Below are positions 34,411 to 42,995 of a DNA stretch of 64,000 bases, piece by piece. The stretch spans positions 38,289 through 102,288 of the forward strand of contig JBQTHL010000008.1 in the NCBI GenBank assembly GCA_052389915.1, in the 5' to 3' direction. The notes below the pieces were generated by a model. The model searched no databases. It was not told the DNA's origin and saw only the letters and a program-made list of their open reading frames with translations. The position numbers and the translations under genes were made by a program. Numbering within the stretch: the first letter of the stretch is position 1; each line of letters begins with the position of its first letter. Source of the DNA: Panacagrimonas sp052389915. Its GTDB lineage: Bacteria; Pseudomonadota; Gammaproteobacteria; Nevskiales; Nevskiaceae.

Positions 34411-35862
34411 ATGCAGACGCAAGAGCTGACCCATCACAAGACGTTCTACATCGACGGCGCGTGGACTGCGCCGGCCTCCGATGCCCGCATCGACGTCATC
34501 GGCGCCAACACCGGCCTGTCGATCGGCAGCGTGCCCGATGGTTCGAATGCCGATATCGACAAGGCCGTCGCCGCCGCGCGTCGCGCGCTGGATGGCCCCT
34601 GGGGCGAAACCACGCCGGCGCAGCGCGCCGAGTACCTCAATAAGTTCGCGGCCGCGCTGGAAAAGCGTGGCGAGCGTCTGTCGCGCGCGGTGAGCGTGCA
34701 GAACGGCATGCCTCTCGCACTCTCGGAACAACTCGAAGGCGGCTACGTCTGCGCGTTGCTGCGCTACTACGCGGGCCTGACGCTGGCCATGCAGGTCGAG
34801 GAGCGTCGTCCTTCGCCGCTGGGCTTCGACACCCTGATTCGCAAGGGTCCGGTCGGCGTCGTCGGCGGCATCGTGCCCTGGAACTTCCCGGTGGTGCTGT
34901 CGATGATGAAGATCGCGCCCGCGCTCGCGACCGGTTGCGCCATCGTGCTCAAGCCCTCGCCGGGCACGGTGCTGGACTGCTACATCGTGGCCGAAGCCGC
35001 TGACGAGGCGGGCATTCCCGCCGGCGTCATCAACTGGGTGCCGGGTGGCCGTGATCTGGGCGCTTACCTGGTCTCACACCCGGGCATCGACAAGGTTGCG
35101 TTCACGGGTTCGACGGCCGCGGGCCGCAAGGTCGCGGAAGTCTGTGGTCGCCTGCTGCGTCCGGTGAGTCTGGAGCTGGGCGGCAAGTCCGCGGCCATCG
35201 TCCTCGACGACGTGAACATCGAACACCTGCTGCCCGGCCTGCACTTCGCGTCCTTCGGCAACAACGGCCAGATCTGTGCGCTGTCCTCGCGCATCCTGGC
35301 GCCGGCCAGCCGTTACGACGAGATCGTCGATGCCATCGCGGGTCTGGCCAAGGGTCTCAAGATCGGCAGCTCGATGGACAAGGAGACGCAGATCGGGCCG
35401 CTCGCCTCATCGGAGCATCGTGATCGCGTCGAGGGCTACATCGCCAAGGGCAAGACCGAGGCGCGTCTGGTCGCAGGTGGCGGTCGTCCCAAGGGTGTGG
35501 GCGACGGCTGGTTCGTCGAGCCGACCGTGTTCGCCGATGTGTCGAACAAGGCCGTCATCGCGCAGGAAGAAATCTTCGGACCGGTGCTGTCGGTCATCAA
35601 GTACCGCGACGAAGATGAGGCGGTGAAGATTGCCAATGATTCCGAGTTCGGCCTCGGCGGCACGGTCTGGTCTTCGGACAGCAAGCGCGCGCAGGCCATC
35701 GCGCGCCGTGTGCAGACCGGCACCATCGGCGTGAACGGCTACATGATCGATCTGGCTTCGCCCTTCGGCGGCATCAAGGCCAGCGGCTTGGGGAGAGAGA
35801 TGGGCCCGGAGTCGCTCGCCGCCTACCAGCAGATCAAGTCGATCTACCTGCCGGCCGGCTGA
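34411..35862 (+). CDS. NAD(P)-dependent aldehyde dehydrogenase
   Basis: A 483-residue ALDH with all key features: PWNFPVVLSMMKIAPALA, cofactor motif FTGSTAAGRKV, general base Glu255 in LELGGKS and nucleophile Cys289 in NNGQICALSSR. It converts an aldehyde to the acid, a natural third step after the AlkB-like hydroxylase and alcohol dehydrogenase. GGAGG lies before ATG 34411 and a terminator follows the stop. Confidence 0.94.
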   Translation: MQTQELTHHKTFYIDGAWTAPASDARIDVIGANTGLSIGSVPDGSNADIDKAVAAARRALDGPWGETTPAQRAEYLNKFAAALEKRGERLSRAVSVQNGMPLALSEQLEGGYVCALLRYYAGLTLAMQVEERRPSPLGFDTLIRKGPVGVVGGIVPWNFPVVLSMMKIAPALATGCAIVLKPSPGTVLDCYIVAEAADEAGIPAGVINWVPGGRDLGAYLVSHPGIDKVAFTGSTAAGRKVAEVCGRLLRPVSLELGGKSAAIVLDDVNIEHLLPGLHFASFGNNGQICALSSRILAPASRYDEIVDAIAGLAKGLKIGSSMDKETQIGPLASSEHRDRVEGYIAKGKTEARLVAGGGRPKGVGDGWFVEPTVFADVSNKAVIAQEEIFGPVLSVIKYRDEDEAVKIANDSEFGLGGTVWSSDSKRAQAIARRVQTGTIGVNGYMIDLASPFGGIKASGLGREMGPESLAAYQQIKSIYLPAG

Positions 35863-35881
35863 TCGTCCACTGGAAGTTTCG

Positions 35882-35917
35882 ACCCGCCATTGCCCCTCGG
35901 CAGTGGCGGGTTTTTTG
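35882..35917 (+). terminator. Rho-independent terminator after the aldehyde dehydrogenase
   Basis: Stem ACCCGCCA/TGGCGGGT extended by TGCC/GGCA, with a four-base loop, followed by six T. It ends the aldehyde dehydrogenase transcript. Confidence 0.88.
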
Positions 35918-36029
35918 TTGAGGCGCATACTCCACCGCAACCTCCAGGCAGCGTATCCGCCGCTAAAAACCCACCCACCTGCCGGGGTCGCAGCGGGGAC
36001 GTTGTTCCGCAACCCAAGGAGGAACTGTC

Positions 36030-36317
36030 ATGGGCGAAGCACTCCTTTACGCAGCACTGGTTGTCATCACGGCCGCCGTCGTCGGTGCCATCATCATCCG
36101 CATGGTGGCGCAGGTGGTGAAGGACTCCGGCCGCGAGAAGAAAGTCACGGAATGCATTGCGAGCCTGAACATGCTGATGGCTCACTTGTCGGTTTATAAG
36201 ACGAATGCAGACCGCTCCCCCGAAGAGCGCGAAGTGATCAACGGGATGATCGAAGCCTGGAACACGCGATACAGCCGTTGGCGCGGGTATCAGAAAATTC
36301 CGACCGTTGTGAACTGA
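36030..36317 (+). CDS. Small membrane protein, paralogue 2 of a pair
   Basis: A 95-residue protein with an N-terminal transmembrane helix (LYAALVVITAAVVGAIIIRM) and the shared motif RMVAQVVKDSGREKK, ending YSRWRGYQKIPTVV. It is equal in length to the protein at 25484-25771 and matches it in the motif, in a VIN.MI.A.N..Y segment and in the RWRG ending. The membrane helix and middle differ. AAGGAGG lies before the ATG. No family is recognised; conservation points to the charged motif as the working part. Confidence 0.75.
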   Translation: MGEALLYAALVVITAAVVGAIIIRMVAQVVKDSGREKKVTECIASLNMLMAHLSVYKTNADRSPEEREVINGMIEAWNTRYSRWRGYQKIPTVVN

Positions 36318-36428
36318 GCATCTGTTGTCCAGGCCGTAGACGATTAGCCAGGCGGTCTTCTGCGGACGCTTTCGACGGGGCGGTATCGCCCATAGACCCG
36401 GTTTGTATCCCGAAACCAATTCAAATTC

Positions 36429-37466
36429 ATGGGCGCGATCTCCAACCGATACACAAGGCTCGTCGGCATCGAACACCCCATCGTGCAGGAAGGACTTGGC
36501 CCGTTCCGCACCTCGAAGCTCGCCGCGGCCGTCTCCAACGCAGGTGGACTCGGCACCGTGAGCATGCCCGGCATGCCCGTCGATATTGCTGCGGGTGCGC
36601 GAACGTTCCGCGCGCACATCGAGGAGTGCGCCGCGCTCACGGACAAGCCCTTCGCGGTGAACATCCCGGTGGGTGTCGATGCGAGCGGCCAGGTGTTGCC
36701 CTTCACCGACATCTATATCCGCACCGTGCTGGACATGCGCAAGACCGATGTGCGGCTCGCGCGCCAGCTCCGGGTCATGACCACCTCTGCGGGTTTTCCG
36801 GGCGCGTACATCGGTCTCATCAAGGACGCCGGGATGATTCATCAGCACAAGGTCGGCGCCACGCGTCAGGCGATCAAGGCCGCGCAGGCGGGAGTGGATG
36901 TGATCATCGCGGCGGGATTCGAGATGGGCGGCCACGCGCCGAGCAAAAAAATGCACAGCTTCGTGCTGACACCCAGCATCACCGAGGCGGTCGAGGTACC
37001 GGTGCTCCTTACCGGCGGCGCGCGCGACGGTCGCACGCTCGCTGCCGCACTGGCGATGGGCGCTGAGGGCGTGGCCATGGGCACGCGCTTCATCCTCAGC
37101 CACGACAACGTGGACTGGCATCCGGCTTACCTGCAAGCCCTGCTCGACGCCGAGGAAGGCGACGACCTGGCCTTCGACGGCGTCTACGGACCCTGCCGCG
37201 GACTGCGTAACGCGGCGTCCCTGCAACTACTGAACGACAGCTCGGCGCCGCACGGCGACGAAGTCGCGCTCACGCGCTGGAAAATCGAATCCATGCAGCG
37301 CGCGCAGAGCGAGGGCGACGTGGAGAACAGCCTGGTGATGACCGGACAAGTCGCGTCCGCGATTCACGATCTGATTCGTGTGGCCGAATTCATTCCGGCG
37401 ATGGCCGAAGAGGCGGCTGCCGTGATTCGGCAGCTCGGTAAAACGGTCCGCACATCACAATATTAA
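36429..37466 (+). CDS. Nitronate monooxygenase-like FMN TIM-barrel protein
   Basis: A 345-residue protein of the nitronate monooxygenase / 2-nitropropane dioxygenase family. It shows HPIVQEGLGPF at the N-terminus, SNAGGLGTVS, GFEMGGHAP with the conserved His, and the FMN-phosphate segment LLTGGARDGRTLAAALAMGAEG. Family members include nitronate-oxidising enzymes, the enoyl reductase FabK and flavoproteins in steroid or terpene clusters. The real substrate may be an enoyl compound rather than a nitronate. It precedes the Tat-exported SnoaL-like gene by 38 bases. Confidence 0.85.
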   Translation: MGAISNRYTRLVGIEHPIVQEGLGPFRTSKLAAAVSNAGGLGTVSMPGMPVDIAAGARTFRAHIEECAALTDKPFAVNIPVGVDASGQVLPFTDIYIRTVLDMRKTDVRLARQLRVMTTSAGFPGAYIGLIKDAGMIHQHKVGATRQAIKAAQAGVDVIIAAGFEMGGHAPSKKMHSFVLTPSITEAVEVPVLLTGGARDGRTLAAALAMGAEGVAMGTRFILSHDNVDWHPAYLQALLDAEEGDDLAFDGVYGPCRGLRNAASLQLLNDSSAPHGDEVALTRWKIESMQRAQSEGDVENSLVMTGQVASAIHDLIRVAEFIPAMAEEAAAVIRQLGKTVRTSQY

Positions 37467-37504
37467 AATCATCTGACAATGACTTTCACAAAGGGAGAAC
37501 AATC

Positions 37505-38233
37505 ATGCATCTCGCATATCTTGAACAGATGAAGCAGTTGGACGTATCCGAGCCACGCCGGAACTTCCTGAAAGCCGGCGCCGCCGCAATCCTTGGCGGA
37601 GCGCTGCCCTCGCTGGCAATCGGCGCCGAGAAGTCCGCCGGCCCCAAAGGCTTCAAGGGCAGCGGCCGCATGGGCATGTCCTCCGGCGAAGACTGGATCG
37701 ACACTTTCTTCAACGGCGGCGCCGAGGAAATCGTGCACTACTACGCCGACGACTTCGTGTTCGAAGACGTGACCCTGTTCCAGGCCATCGACAACAAGGA
37801 GGATCTCTACCGCGCCTTCCTGCCCTTCAACAACGCCGGGCCCGACTCGCCGGCCGGCGTGCACCAGTTCGACATCGTGCGTTACGACGGCGGCCTTGCT
37901 GGTGATCGCAAGCACATCGCGCGCAAGGGCGTGCCTGAAGGTTACACGGCCGAGCAGTGGGCGCAGTGGGGCAGCACCTCGCTCATGGGTGTGGACCTCG
38001 ACTACGACGAGTGGGCCGTCATGAACTGGGTGTGGAAAGCCAAGCACAACCTGGACGATTTCCTCGGTGTCAAAGGCGCCAAGGGCAAGACCACGTATTG
38101 CCACGGCATCACCTTCCATTGCTACAAGAACCGCAAGGTCGTGCGCGATTTCACCCACTGGAATTTCCGCGACGTAGCGATTCAGCTCGGCGGACTGCCG
38201 CCGCCGGTGAAGTTCTGGTTGAAGCCGGAGTGA
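37505..38233 (+). CDS. Tat-exported SnoaL/NTF2-like protein, island subfamily member 2
   Basis: A 242-residue protein with a twin-arginine signal: EPRRNFLKAGAAAILGGALP, then AIGA. The mature part is an NTF2-like fold (YYADDFVFEDVTLFQAID) with the subfamily signature WKAKHNLDDFLGV..GKTT and the ending AIQLGGLP. Tat export implies it folds, perhaps with a ligand or cofactor, before crossing the membrane. Downstream genes encode two c-type cytochromes and a b561, all likely in or facing the periplasm. Function unknown. Confidence 0.78.
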   Translation: MHLAYLEQMKQLDVSEPRRNFLKAGAAAILGGALPSLAIGAEKSAGPKGFKGSGRMGMSSGEDWIDTFFNGGAEEIVHYYADDFVFEDVTLFQAIDNKEDLYRAFLPFNNAGPDSPAGVHQFDIVRYDGGLAGDRKHIARKGVPEGYTAEQWAQWGSTSLMGVDLDYDEWAVMNWVWKAKHNLDDFLGVKGAKGKTTYCHGITFHCYKNRKVVRDFTHWNFRDVAIQLGGLPPPVKFWLKPE

Positions 38234-38311
38234 CCAGTCAAGACACGGTTGCGGAACAGGTGGGGTGAGTTTGAGAGCCCCAAACGGGGGCGCGACAGGC
38301 AGGTCAGTTTC

Positions 38312-39370
38312 ATGATCCCGAGCGTTATGAACCTCATCAAGATGCGTAGATTTCTCGTTGCCAGTTTGATGGCAGCCTGCTCCCTTGCGTTGTCGGCGAA
38401 TCAGCGTCCGCCCCAGCCAGAGGCGGGACCGCCGACCGAGGCACAACTCGATCGGGTCCGGACGACCTACGCCGAACTCGCGAAAGAGCTGGGGAGTCTT
38501 TGCCCCATCGCCGGGCCCGAGGATGTCGTCGCGTTCGACAAATGCCGGCAGGCGCTCTACGGCGATTCGCTGCTGCGTCGCCAGTTGCCGCGCATCCTGC
38601 TGTGGGGTCGTGCCCGAGGCGTGTCGCTCAAGGAAACTCCGCTGACGCAGTTCGCACCCGATGTCTACGCCGGGCTGTACGCGCCGCTGTTCATGTTCGA
38701 GGGAAGCGCGGCGGTGGTCTACGACACCGACGAAAAACTCATCAGGGCAACCTTGCCGGTGCGCTTCCGCAACCGGCTTGCACCGGGACAATTCCCGTAT
38801 CCCTTCTGGCACGACAAGACCAAGTGGGGCGCTTATCAATCCGCGTCGGCGGTCGTCTTCTACATCGATGCGGCGACCATGAAGATCAAGGTCGCGCAGT
38901 TCGTGCCGGGCCCGCAGAGCGAAGCGATCACCGCTCAGGCCGAGAGCCAGGCCGCGGCCTTCGACGGCAAATGGCTCTGGACCGACAAGGCCGGGCACAC
39001 GCAGCCGCAAGTGACGCTGTTCGACGGACTGTACGACCGCCGCAACCCCTACCTCGGCAAGATCGACACGGCCTACCGGGCGCTGGCGCTGGAGATGCGG
39101 GAGGGCGAGTGCGACACCTGCCACGTGCCGGACAACCCGCAGAAAATGAAACGGCTGGTGCTGCTGCAAACGCCTGCCCACGCTGCGGGGGAGATCAAAC
39201 GGGTACTGCGAGCGGTGCGCGAAGGCAGCATGCCGGAAGACGATTTCGGTATCGAAAAATCCTTGCCGCCGGAGATCAAGGCGCGGCTGTTGAAGCGGGT
39301 GGAGGCTTTCGATGCGCTTCTCACGCAAGCCCAGACCTGGGAGGCGCAACATGTCGTGGCGCGGCCATAG
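38312..39370 (+). CDS. Exported protein with a single c-type haem motif
   Basis: A 352-residue protein with a signal peptide (FLVASLMAACSLALSA) and one haem-attachment motif, CDTCH, at residues 267-271. The long region before the haem (FAPDVYAGLYAPLFMFEGSA; KWGAYQSASAVVFYIDAAT) resembles no domain I can name. It may form a sensor- or enzyme-like part joined to a cytochrome tail. ATGs at 38327 and 38342 are alternative starts. The next gene begins inside its last 20 bases. Confidence 0.7.
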   Translation: MIPSVMNLIKMRRFLVASLMAACSLALSANQRPPQPEAGPPTEAQLDRVRTTYAELAKELGSLCPIAGPEDVVAFDKCRQALYGDSLLRRQLPRILLWGRARGVSLKETPLTQFAPDVYAGLYAPLFMFEGSAAVVYDTDEKLIRATLPVRFRNRLAPGQFPYPFWHDKTKWGAYQSASAVVFYIDAATMKIKVAQFVPGPQSEAITAQAESQAAAFDGKWLWTDKAGHTQPQVTLFDGLYDRRNPYLGKIDTAYRALALEMREGECDTCHVPDNPQKMKRLVLLQTPAHAAGEIKRVLRAVREGSMPEDDFGIEKSLPPEIKARLLKRVEAFDALLTQAQTWEAQHVVARP

Positions 39371-39836
39371 AGATGGGGCGCGTGGCCGCCGCGTCGCATT
39401 CGTGATCGCCCTGATGGCCGCGCTCGCCGGTTCGTCCCTCATGGCGGCGCAGATGCTGCGGACGGACGACGCGATCAAACTGCGCCGCGCCGCCTACGCG
39501 CTGCAAGGTCATTACTTTTCGCAGCTCAAGCCCATGGCCAGCGGCGCGCAGCCCTTCGACGCGACTCGGGCGCAACAACTCATGGCCCACCTGGAGATGC
39601 TGTCGCCGATACCCTTGGAATTTTTCCCCGAAGGCAGTGAACAGGGCGATACCAAGGCCCAGCCGGAAATCTGGCGCGAGCTGGAAGACTTCACTGCGCG
39701 GCAGAAGCAATCCCTGACCGATCTGCGCCAGCTTTCCGCCGCGGCGCAAGCGGGCGATGCGGATCGTTTCAAAGCCGTTTACCTGGATGCCGCGGCCTCC
39801 TGCAAGCGCTGCCACGACGATTACCGGCGTCGGTGA
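39351..39836 (+). CDS. Cytochrome c'-like (c556-type) protein
   Basis: A 161-residue exported protein. A hydrophobic N-terminus (VAFVIALMAALAGSSLMAA) is followed by a helical bundle and the haem motif CKRCH at residues 151-155, near the C-terminus, as in the cytochrome c'/c556 family. GGGAGG lies before ATG 39351, and the GTG of the b561 gene overlaps its stop. It probably passes electrons between the upstream haem protein and cytochrome b561. Confidence 0.8.
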   Translation: MSWRGHRDGARGRRVAFVIALMAALAGSSLMAAQMLRTDDAIKLRRAAYALQGHYFSQLKPMASGAQPFDATRAQQLMAHLEMLSPIPLEFFPEGSEQGDTKAQPEIWRELEDFTARQKQSLTDLRQLSAAAQAGDADRFKAVYLDAAASCKRCHDDYRRR

Positions 39837-40486
39837 TCTGGGATCTCCCCACCCGAATTTTCCACTGGCTGCTGGCGCTGAGCTTTGCGGTCGCGTACCT
39901 CAGCGCGAAGCTCGGGCCCGCGTGGATGTACTGGCATCTGCGCGCCGGGTACCTGATGGCGGCGCTGCTCCTGTTCCGGCTCGTCTGGGGACTCTGCGGC
40001 AGTCAGACCGCCCGCTTCGGCACGTTCCTGAAAGGCCCGCGCGCGGTCGTCGCCTATCTTCGCGATGTCGCATCGCGAACCCCGATTCCGCATGTGGGAC
40101 ACAACCCGTCCGGCGGCTGGATGGTCGTCACGATGCTCGCGACCCTGGCCAGTGTCGGCATCACCGGATTTTTTGCCGACGACCTCGTCGTCTTCAGCGG
40201 TCCGCTGGCTGCTTGTGTGTCGAGCGAAGCTGCGGAAGGCAGCGCGCGATATCACGTCCTCGCGAGCAACATTGCGCTCGCGCTCGTCGGCTTGCACCTC
40301 GTGGCCATCGGACTTTATTCATGGGTACTGGGACAAGATTTGATTCGCCCCATGACCGGCTATCGCAGCCGCAAGGCGATCGCGCGCCCATCGATCCGAT
40401 TCGTCGGAAACGGGGTCGCGCTGATTGTTTTTTCGTTGGCCGCACTCGTGATATGGGTTCTCGCGTATGCGGGTTTGTGTCCCTGA
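39833..40486 (+). CDS. Cytochrome b561-type membrane protein
   Basis: A 217-residue di-haem b-type cytochrome. It opens with the signature WDLPTRIFHWLLALSF, has YWHLRAGYLMAALLLFRLVWG, and its later histidines (RYHVLAS; VGLHLVAIG) complete the haem ligands on four helices. Such proteins link periplasmic cytochromes with the quinone pool. The GTG start overlaps the preceding stop by four bases, showing a tight three-gene redox unit. Confidence 0.9.
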   Translation: MIWDLPTRIFHWLLALSFAVAYLSAKLGPAWMYWHLRAGYLMAALLLFRLVWGLCGSQTARFGTFLKGPRAVVAYLRDVASRTPIPHVGHNPSGGWMVVTMLATLASVGITGFFADDLVVFSGPLAACVSSEAAEGSARYHVLASNIALALVGLHLVAIGLYSWVLGQDLIRPMTGYRSRKAIARPSIRFVGNGVALIVFSLAALVIWVLAYAGLCP

Positions 40487-40624
40487 GCGCAGTGTCGCGG
40501 CGATTTGCTCGCCGGTGAACCATGGGCGCCTCGCATCCCCTGAACGACATCCTGCGTATCTTGCGGGCATCGTGAGAGACGAGCTCTTCCATTCCGGAAA
40601 AGCGCTCTCGCCCAGGAGTAGAAC

Positions 40625-41167
40625 TTGAGAAAGCTAGTACGGACGTCTGTTGTTGCATTAACCCTGATGGCCCCCGCGGCATTTGCCGCGCCCATCGTCG
40701 GCGGCGCCGCAATGCTGCCGAGCAAGGACATCGTCGACAACGCCGTGAATTCCGCCGACCACACCACCCTGGTTGCCGCCGTCAAAGCAGCCGGCCTGGT
40801 GGAAACCCTGAAGAGTGCAGGTCCGTTCACGGTGTTTGCTCCCATTAACTCCGCGTTCGAAGCGCTGCCGGCGGGAACCGTCGAGACCCTGCTGCTGCCG
40901 GAGAACAAGGTCAAGCTCACCGGCATCCTGACCTACCACGTCGTTGCCGGTCAGACCGACTACAACACGCTGGCCGCTGCCATTGCGAGCGGCAACGGGA
41001 AAACCACCCTGACCACCGTTGCCGGCGGTACGCTGATCGCTTCCACGCAAGGTCCGGCTGTCATTCTCACCGACGAGAACGGCGGCACGGCGAAAATTCG
41101 GCAGGCCGATATTTTTCAGTCGAACGGCGTCATCCACGTCATCGACAAGGTGCTGTTGCCCAAGTAG
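40625..41167 (+). CDS. Exported fasciclin (FAS1) domain protein
   Basis: A 180-residue protein with a signal peptide (VVALTLMAPAAFAAP) and one FAS1 domain: DIVDNAVNSADHTTLVAAVK, GPFTVFAPINSAFEALP, and the final NGVIHVIDKVLLPK. FAS1 proteins act in adhesion or matrix binding. The start is TTG 40625 after CAGGAG. A terminator follows, so it is a single-gene unit. Confidence 0.9.
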   Translation: MRKLVRTSVVALTLMAPAAFAAPIVGGAAMLPSKDIVDNAVNSADHTTLVAAVKAAGLVETLKSAGPFTVFAPINSAFEALPAGTVETLLLPENKVKLTGILTYHVVAGQTDYNTLAAAIASGNGKTTLTTVAGGTLIASTQGPAVILTDENGGTAKIRQADIFQSNGVIHVIDKVLLPK

Positions 41168-41190
41168 GCAGTGCCCGCCGACAGAACAAG

Positions 41191-41216
41191 GAGCCGCTTT
41201 CGCGGCTCTTTTTTTG
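41191..41216 (+). terminator. Rho-independent terminator after the FAS1 gene
   Basis: Stem GAGCCGC-TTTC-GCGGCTC followed by eight T residues. Confidence 0.92.
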
Positions 41217-41361
41217 GGTCGTCGTTCGTCGTCGCAGGCGCGCGGACGGTCGTTTGCATCTCTGCGTGGTCTCCACGAACGCGGACCGGCTACGATTCGC
41301 GCGTGGGCTGCGCCCCCACAACAGGCGCCACCCGTTAAATCGGAACGACGAGGAGAAATCG

Positions 41362-41781
41362 ATGAACCTGCAATGGTGTCAGTACTGGATCGGCCTGTTT
41401 GCGAATAAACCGGAAGAACTCATCGGGCTGTACTCGCCGAAGTTCCTGTTCGAGGACGTCAACATGGGTATTCGCATCGAGAACGATCTCGTCGCGATGA
41501 AGACCTTCCAGGCCGGCTTCGTCGTCGCCAATCCCGCCGAAAGCTACAACAGGTTCGATGTCTTCGATTACGTCGGCGACAAGCGCCTGGGCTCCTTCCA
41601 GTGGACCTGGGAGGCCAAGCACGCGGGTGATTTCTTCAACGTGCCCGCAGCCGGCAAGATCAGCAGGACGAAGGGGGTCACGGTGATGGGCTGGGACGAG
41701 CAGGGAAAGATCACCCTGGAGCGCAGCATCTGGGACGCCTGGGCGGTACTCGAACAACTCGGCGCGGTACCGAAGCGATGA
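41362..41781 (+). CDS. SnoaL/NTF2-like protein, island subfamily member 3
   Basis: A 139-residue NTF2-fold protein with LYSPKFLFEDVNMGIRIEN, signature WTWEAKHAGDFFNVPAAGK and ending EQLGAVPKR, matching the proteins at 23989 and 37505. It has no export signal. AGGAG precedes ATG 41362. Its stop overlaps the P450 start (ATGA), so the two products are made together and may act on the same substrate. Confidence 0.78.
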   Translation: MNLQWCQYWIGLFANKPEELIGLYSPKFLFEDVNMGIRIENDLVAMKTFQAGFVVANPAESYNRFDVFDYVGDKRLGSFQWTWEAKHAGDFFNVPAAGKISRTKGVTVMGWDEQGKITLERSIWDAWAVLEQLGAVPKR

Positions 41782-42995
41782 GTTACGACCCGCTGGTTCC
41801 CGCCATCACCGAAAATCCGTACCCGCACTACGCCGTCCTGCGCGAGCAGGAGCCGGTGAAGTGGCTGCCCTCCATGTCGGCGTTCGCCGTTGCGCGCTAC
41901 GACGACATCCTCACCGTCCTGCAAAACGCGGATATTTATTCCTCCACCAAGTTCTGGCCCGCACTGCTGGGCGAGTACGACCCGGTGCCGGAAGTGCCGC
42001 CGATGATTTCGCTGGACCCGCCGGGCCACGTACGTATCCGCAAGCTCGCAAACTTCGCGTTCGTGCCCAAGCGCATCGCGGCCTTCCCGCCGAAGATCAA
42101 GGCGATTGCGAATGCGCTGATCGACGACATCGTGCGCGAGCACGGCACCGCAGGCAGCTTCGATTTCGTCTGGAAATTCTCCGCGCTGTTTCCCGTGACC
42201 GTCGTGGCCGACGTGCTCGGCGTGGATGTGACGCGCCGCTCCGAGTTCAAGCACTGGGTGGACGATGTTCTTTCCGCCGGCAACCGCGCCGCTTACGGAC
42301 CCGAGCGTCTCGCGCAGATCGACAAAAGTTCGAAGGATCTGCGCGCCTACTTCGAGGACTTGTACGAGCAGCGCAAGGCGGAGCCGAAGGACGATCTCGT
42401 CAGCGGCTTCATCCAGGCCGAAGTCGAGGGGGATCGGCTGAACAAGGCGGAGGTCCTGAATCTCGCCATCCTGCTGCTCATCGGCGGCGTCGAGACCACG
42501 ACCAACCTCCTGGGCATTACGATGGTGCTGCTGCGTTCGCGGCCTGAAGTCGTTGCTCGTGTTCGCGCCGACCACTCGCTGATTCCGAAGCTCATCGAAG
42601 AAGTGCTGCGCTTCGATACCCCGGTGCAGATCCTGTTCCGCCACACGCTCAAGGACACGGTGTTGAACGGCGTGAAGATTCCGGAAGGTTCGCTGGTTCT
42701 GCCGCTGCTCGGTTCGGCCAACCGCGATGTCACGCAGTTCGAGCGGCCGGACGTGTTCGACGTGGATCGCACACCGGGGCAGACGATGTCCTTCGGCAAC
42801 GGCGCGCATTACTGCCTGGGCACCTTCCTGTCGAAGATGGAGGCGCGCATTGCCATCGAAGTTCTGCTCGACCGCTTCGAAGAACTGCGCGCGCTCGACG
42901 GCGAGGTGAAGTGGATGGATTCCTACTTCGCTCGCGGTCCCAAGACCTTGCCCACCCGCTTCAAGATGCGTGAGGCCGGGGCTGCACATGGCTGA
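41778..42995 (+). CDS. Cytochrome P450
   Basis: A 405-residue soluble bacterial class P450. The I-helix is LLIGGVETTTNLLG (with VETTT in place of the usual AGxDTT), the K-helix ExxR lies in EEVLRFDTP, and the haem loop is FGNGAHYCLGTFL with ligand Cys346. It inserts one oxygen atom into a small hydrophobic molecule. Its electron donor is probably the Rieske ferredoxin encoded next, whose ATG lies inside the P450 end. No reductase is adjacent. Confidence 0.95.
   Translation: MSYDPLVPAITENPYPHYAVLREQEPVKWLPSMSAFAVARYDDILTVLQNADIYSSTKFWPALLGEYDPVPEVPPMISLDPPGHVRIRKLANFAFVPKRIAAFPPKIKAIANALIDDIVREHGTAGSFDFVWKFSALFPVTVVADVLGVDVTRRSEFKHWVDDVLSAGNRAAYGPERLAQIDKSSKDLRAYFEDLYEQRKAEPKDDLVSGFIQAEVEGDRLNKAEVLNLAILLLIGGVETTTNLLGITMVLLRSRPEVVARVRADHSLIPKLIEEVLRFDTPVQILFRHTLKDTVLNGVKIPEGSLVLPLLGSANRDVTQFERPDVFDVDRTPGQTMSFGNGAHYCLGTFLSKMEARIAIEVLLDRFEELRALDGEVKWMDSYFARGPKTLPTRFKMREAGAAHG

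Noticed and set aside
37469..39478. 669-codon minus-strand ORF opposite the SnoaL and cytochrome genes
   Set aside because: Shadow frame with Arg/His/Gln-rich sequence; the plus strand has signal peptides and haem motifs.
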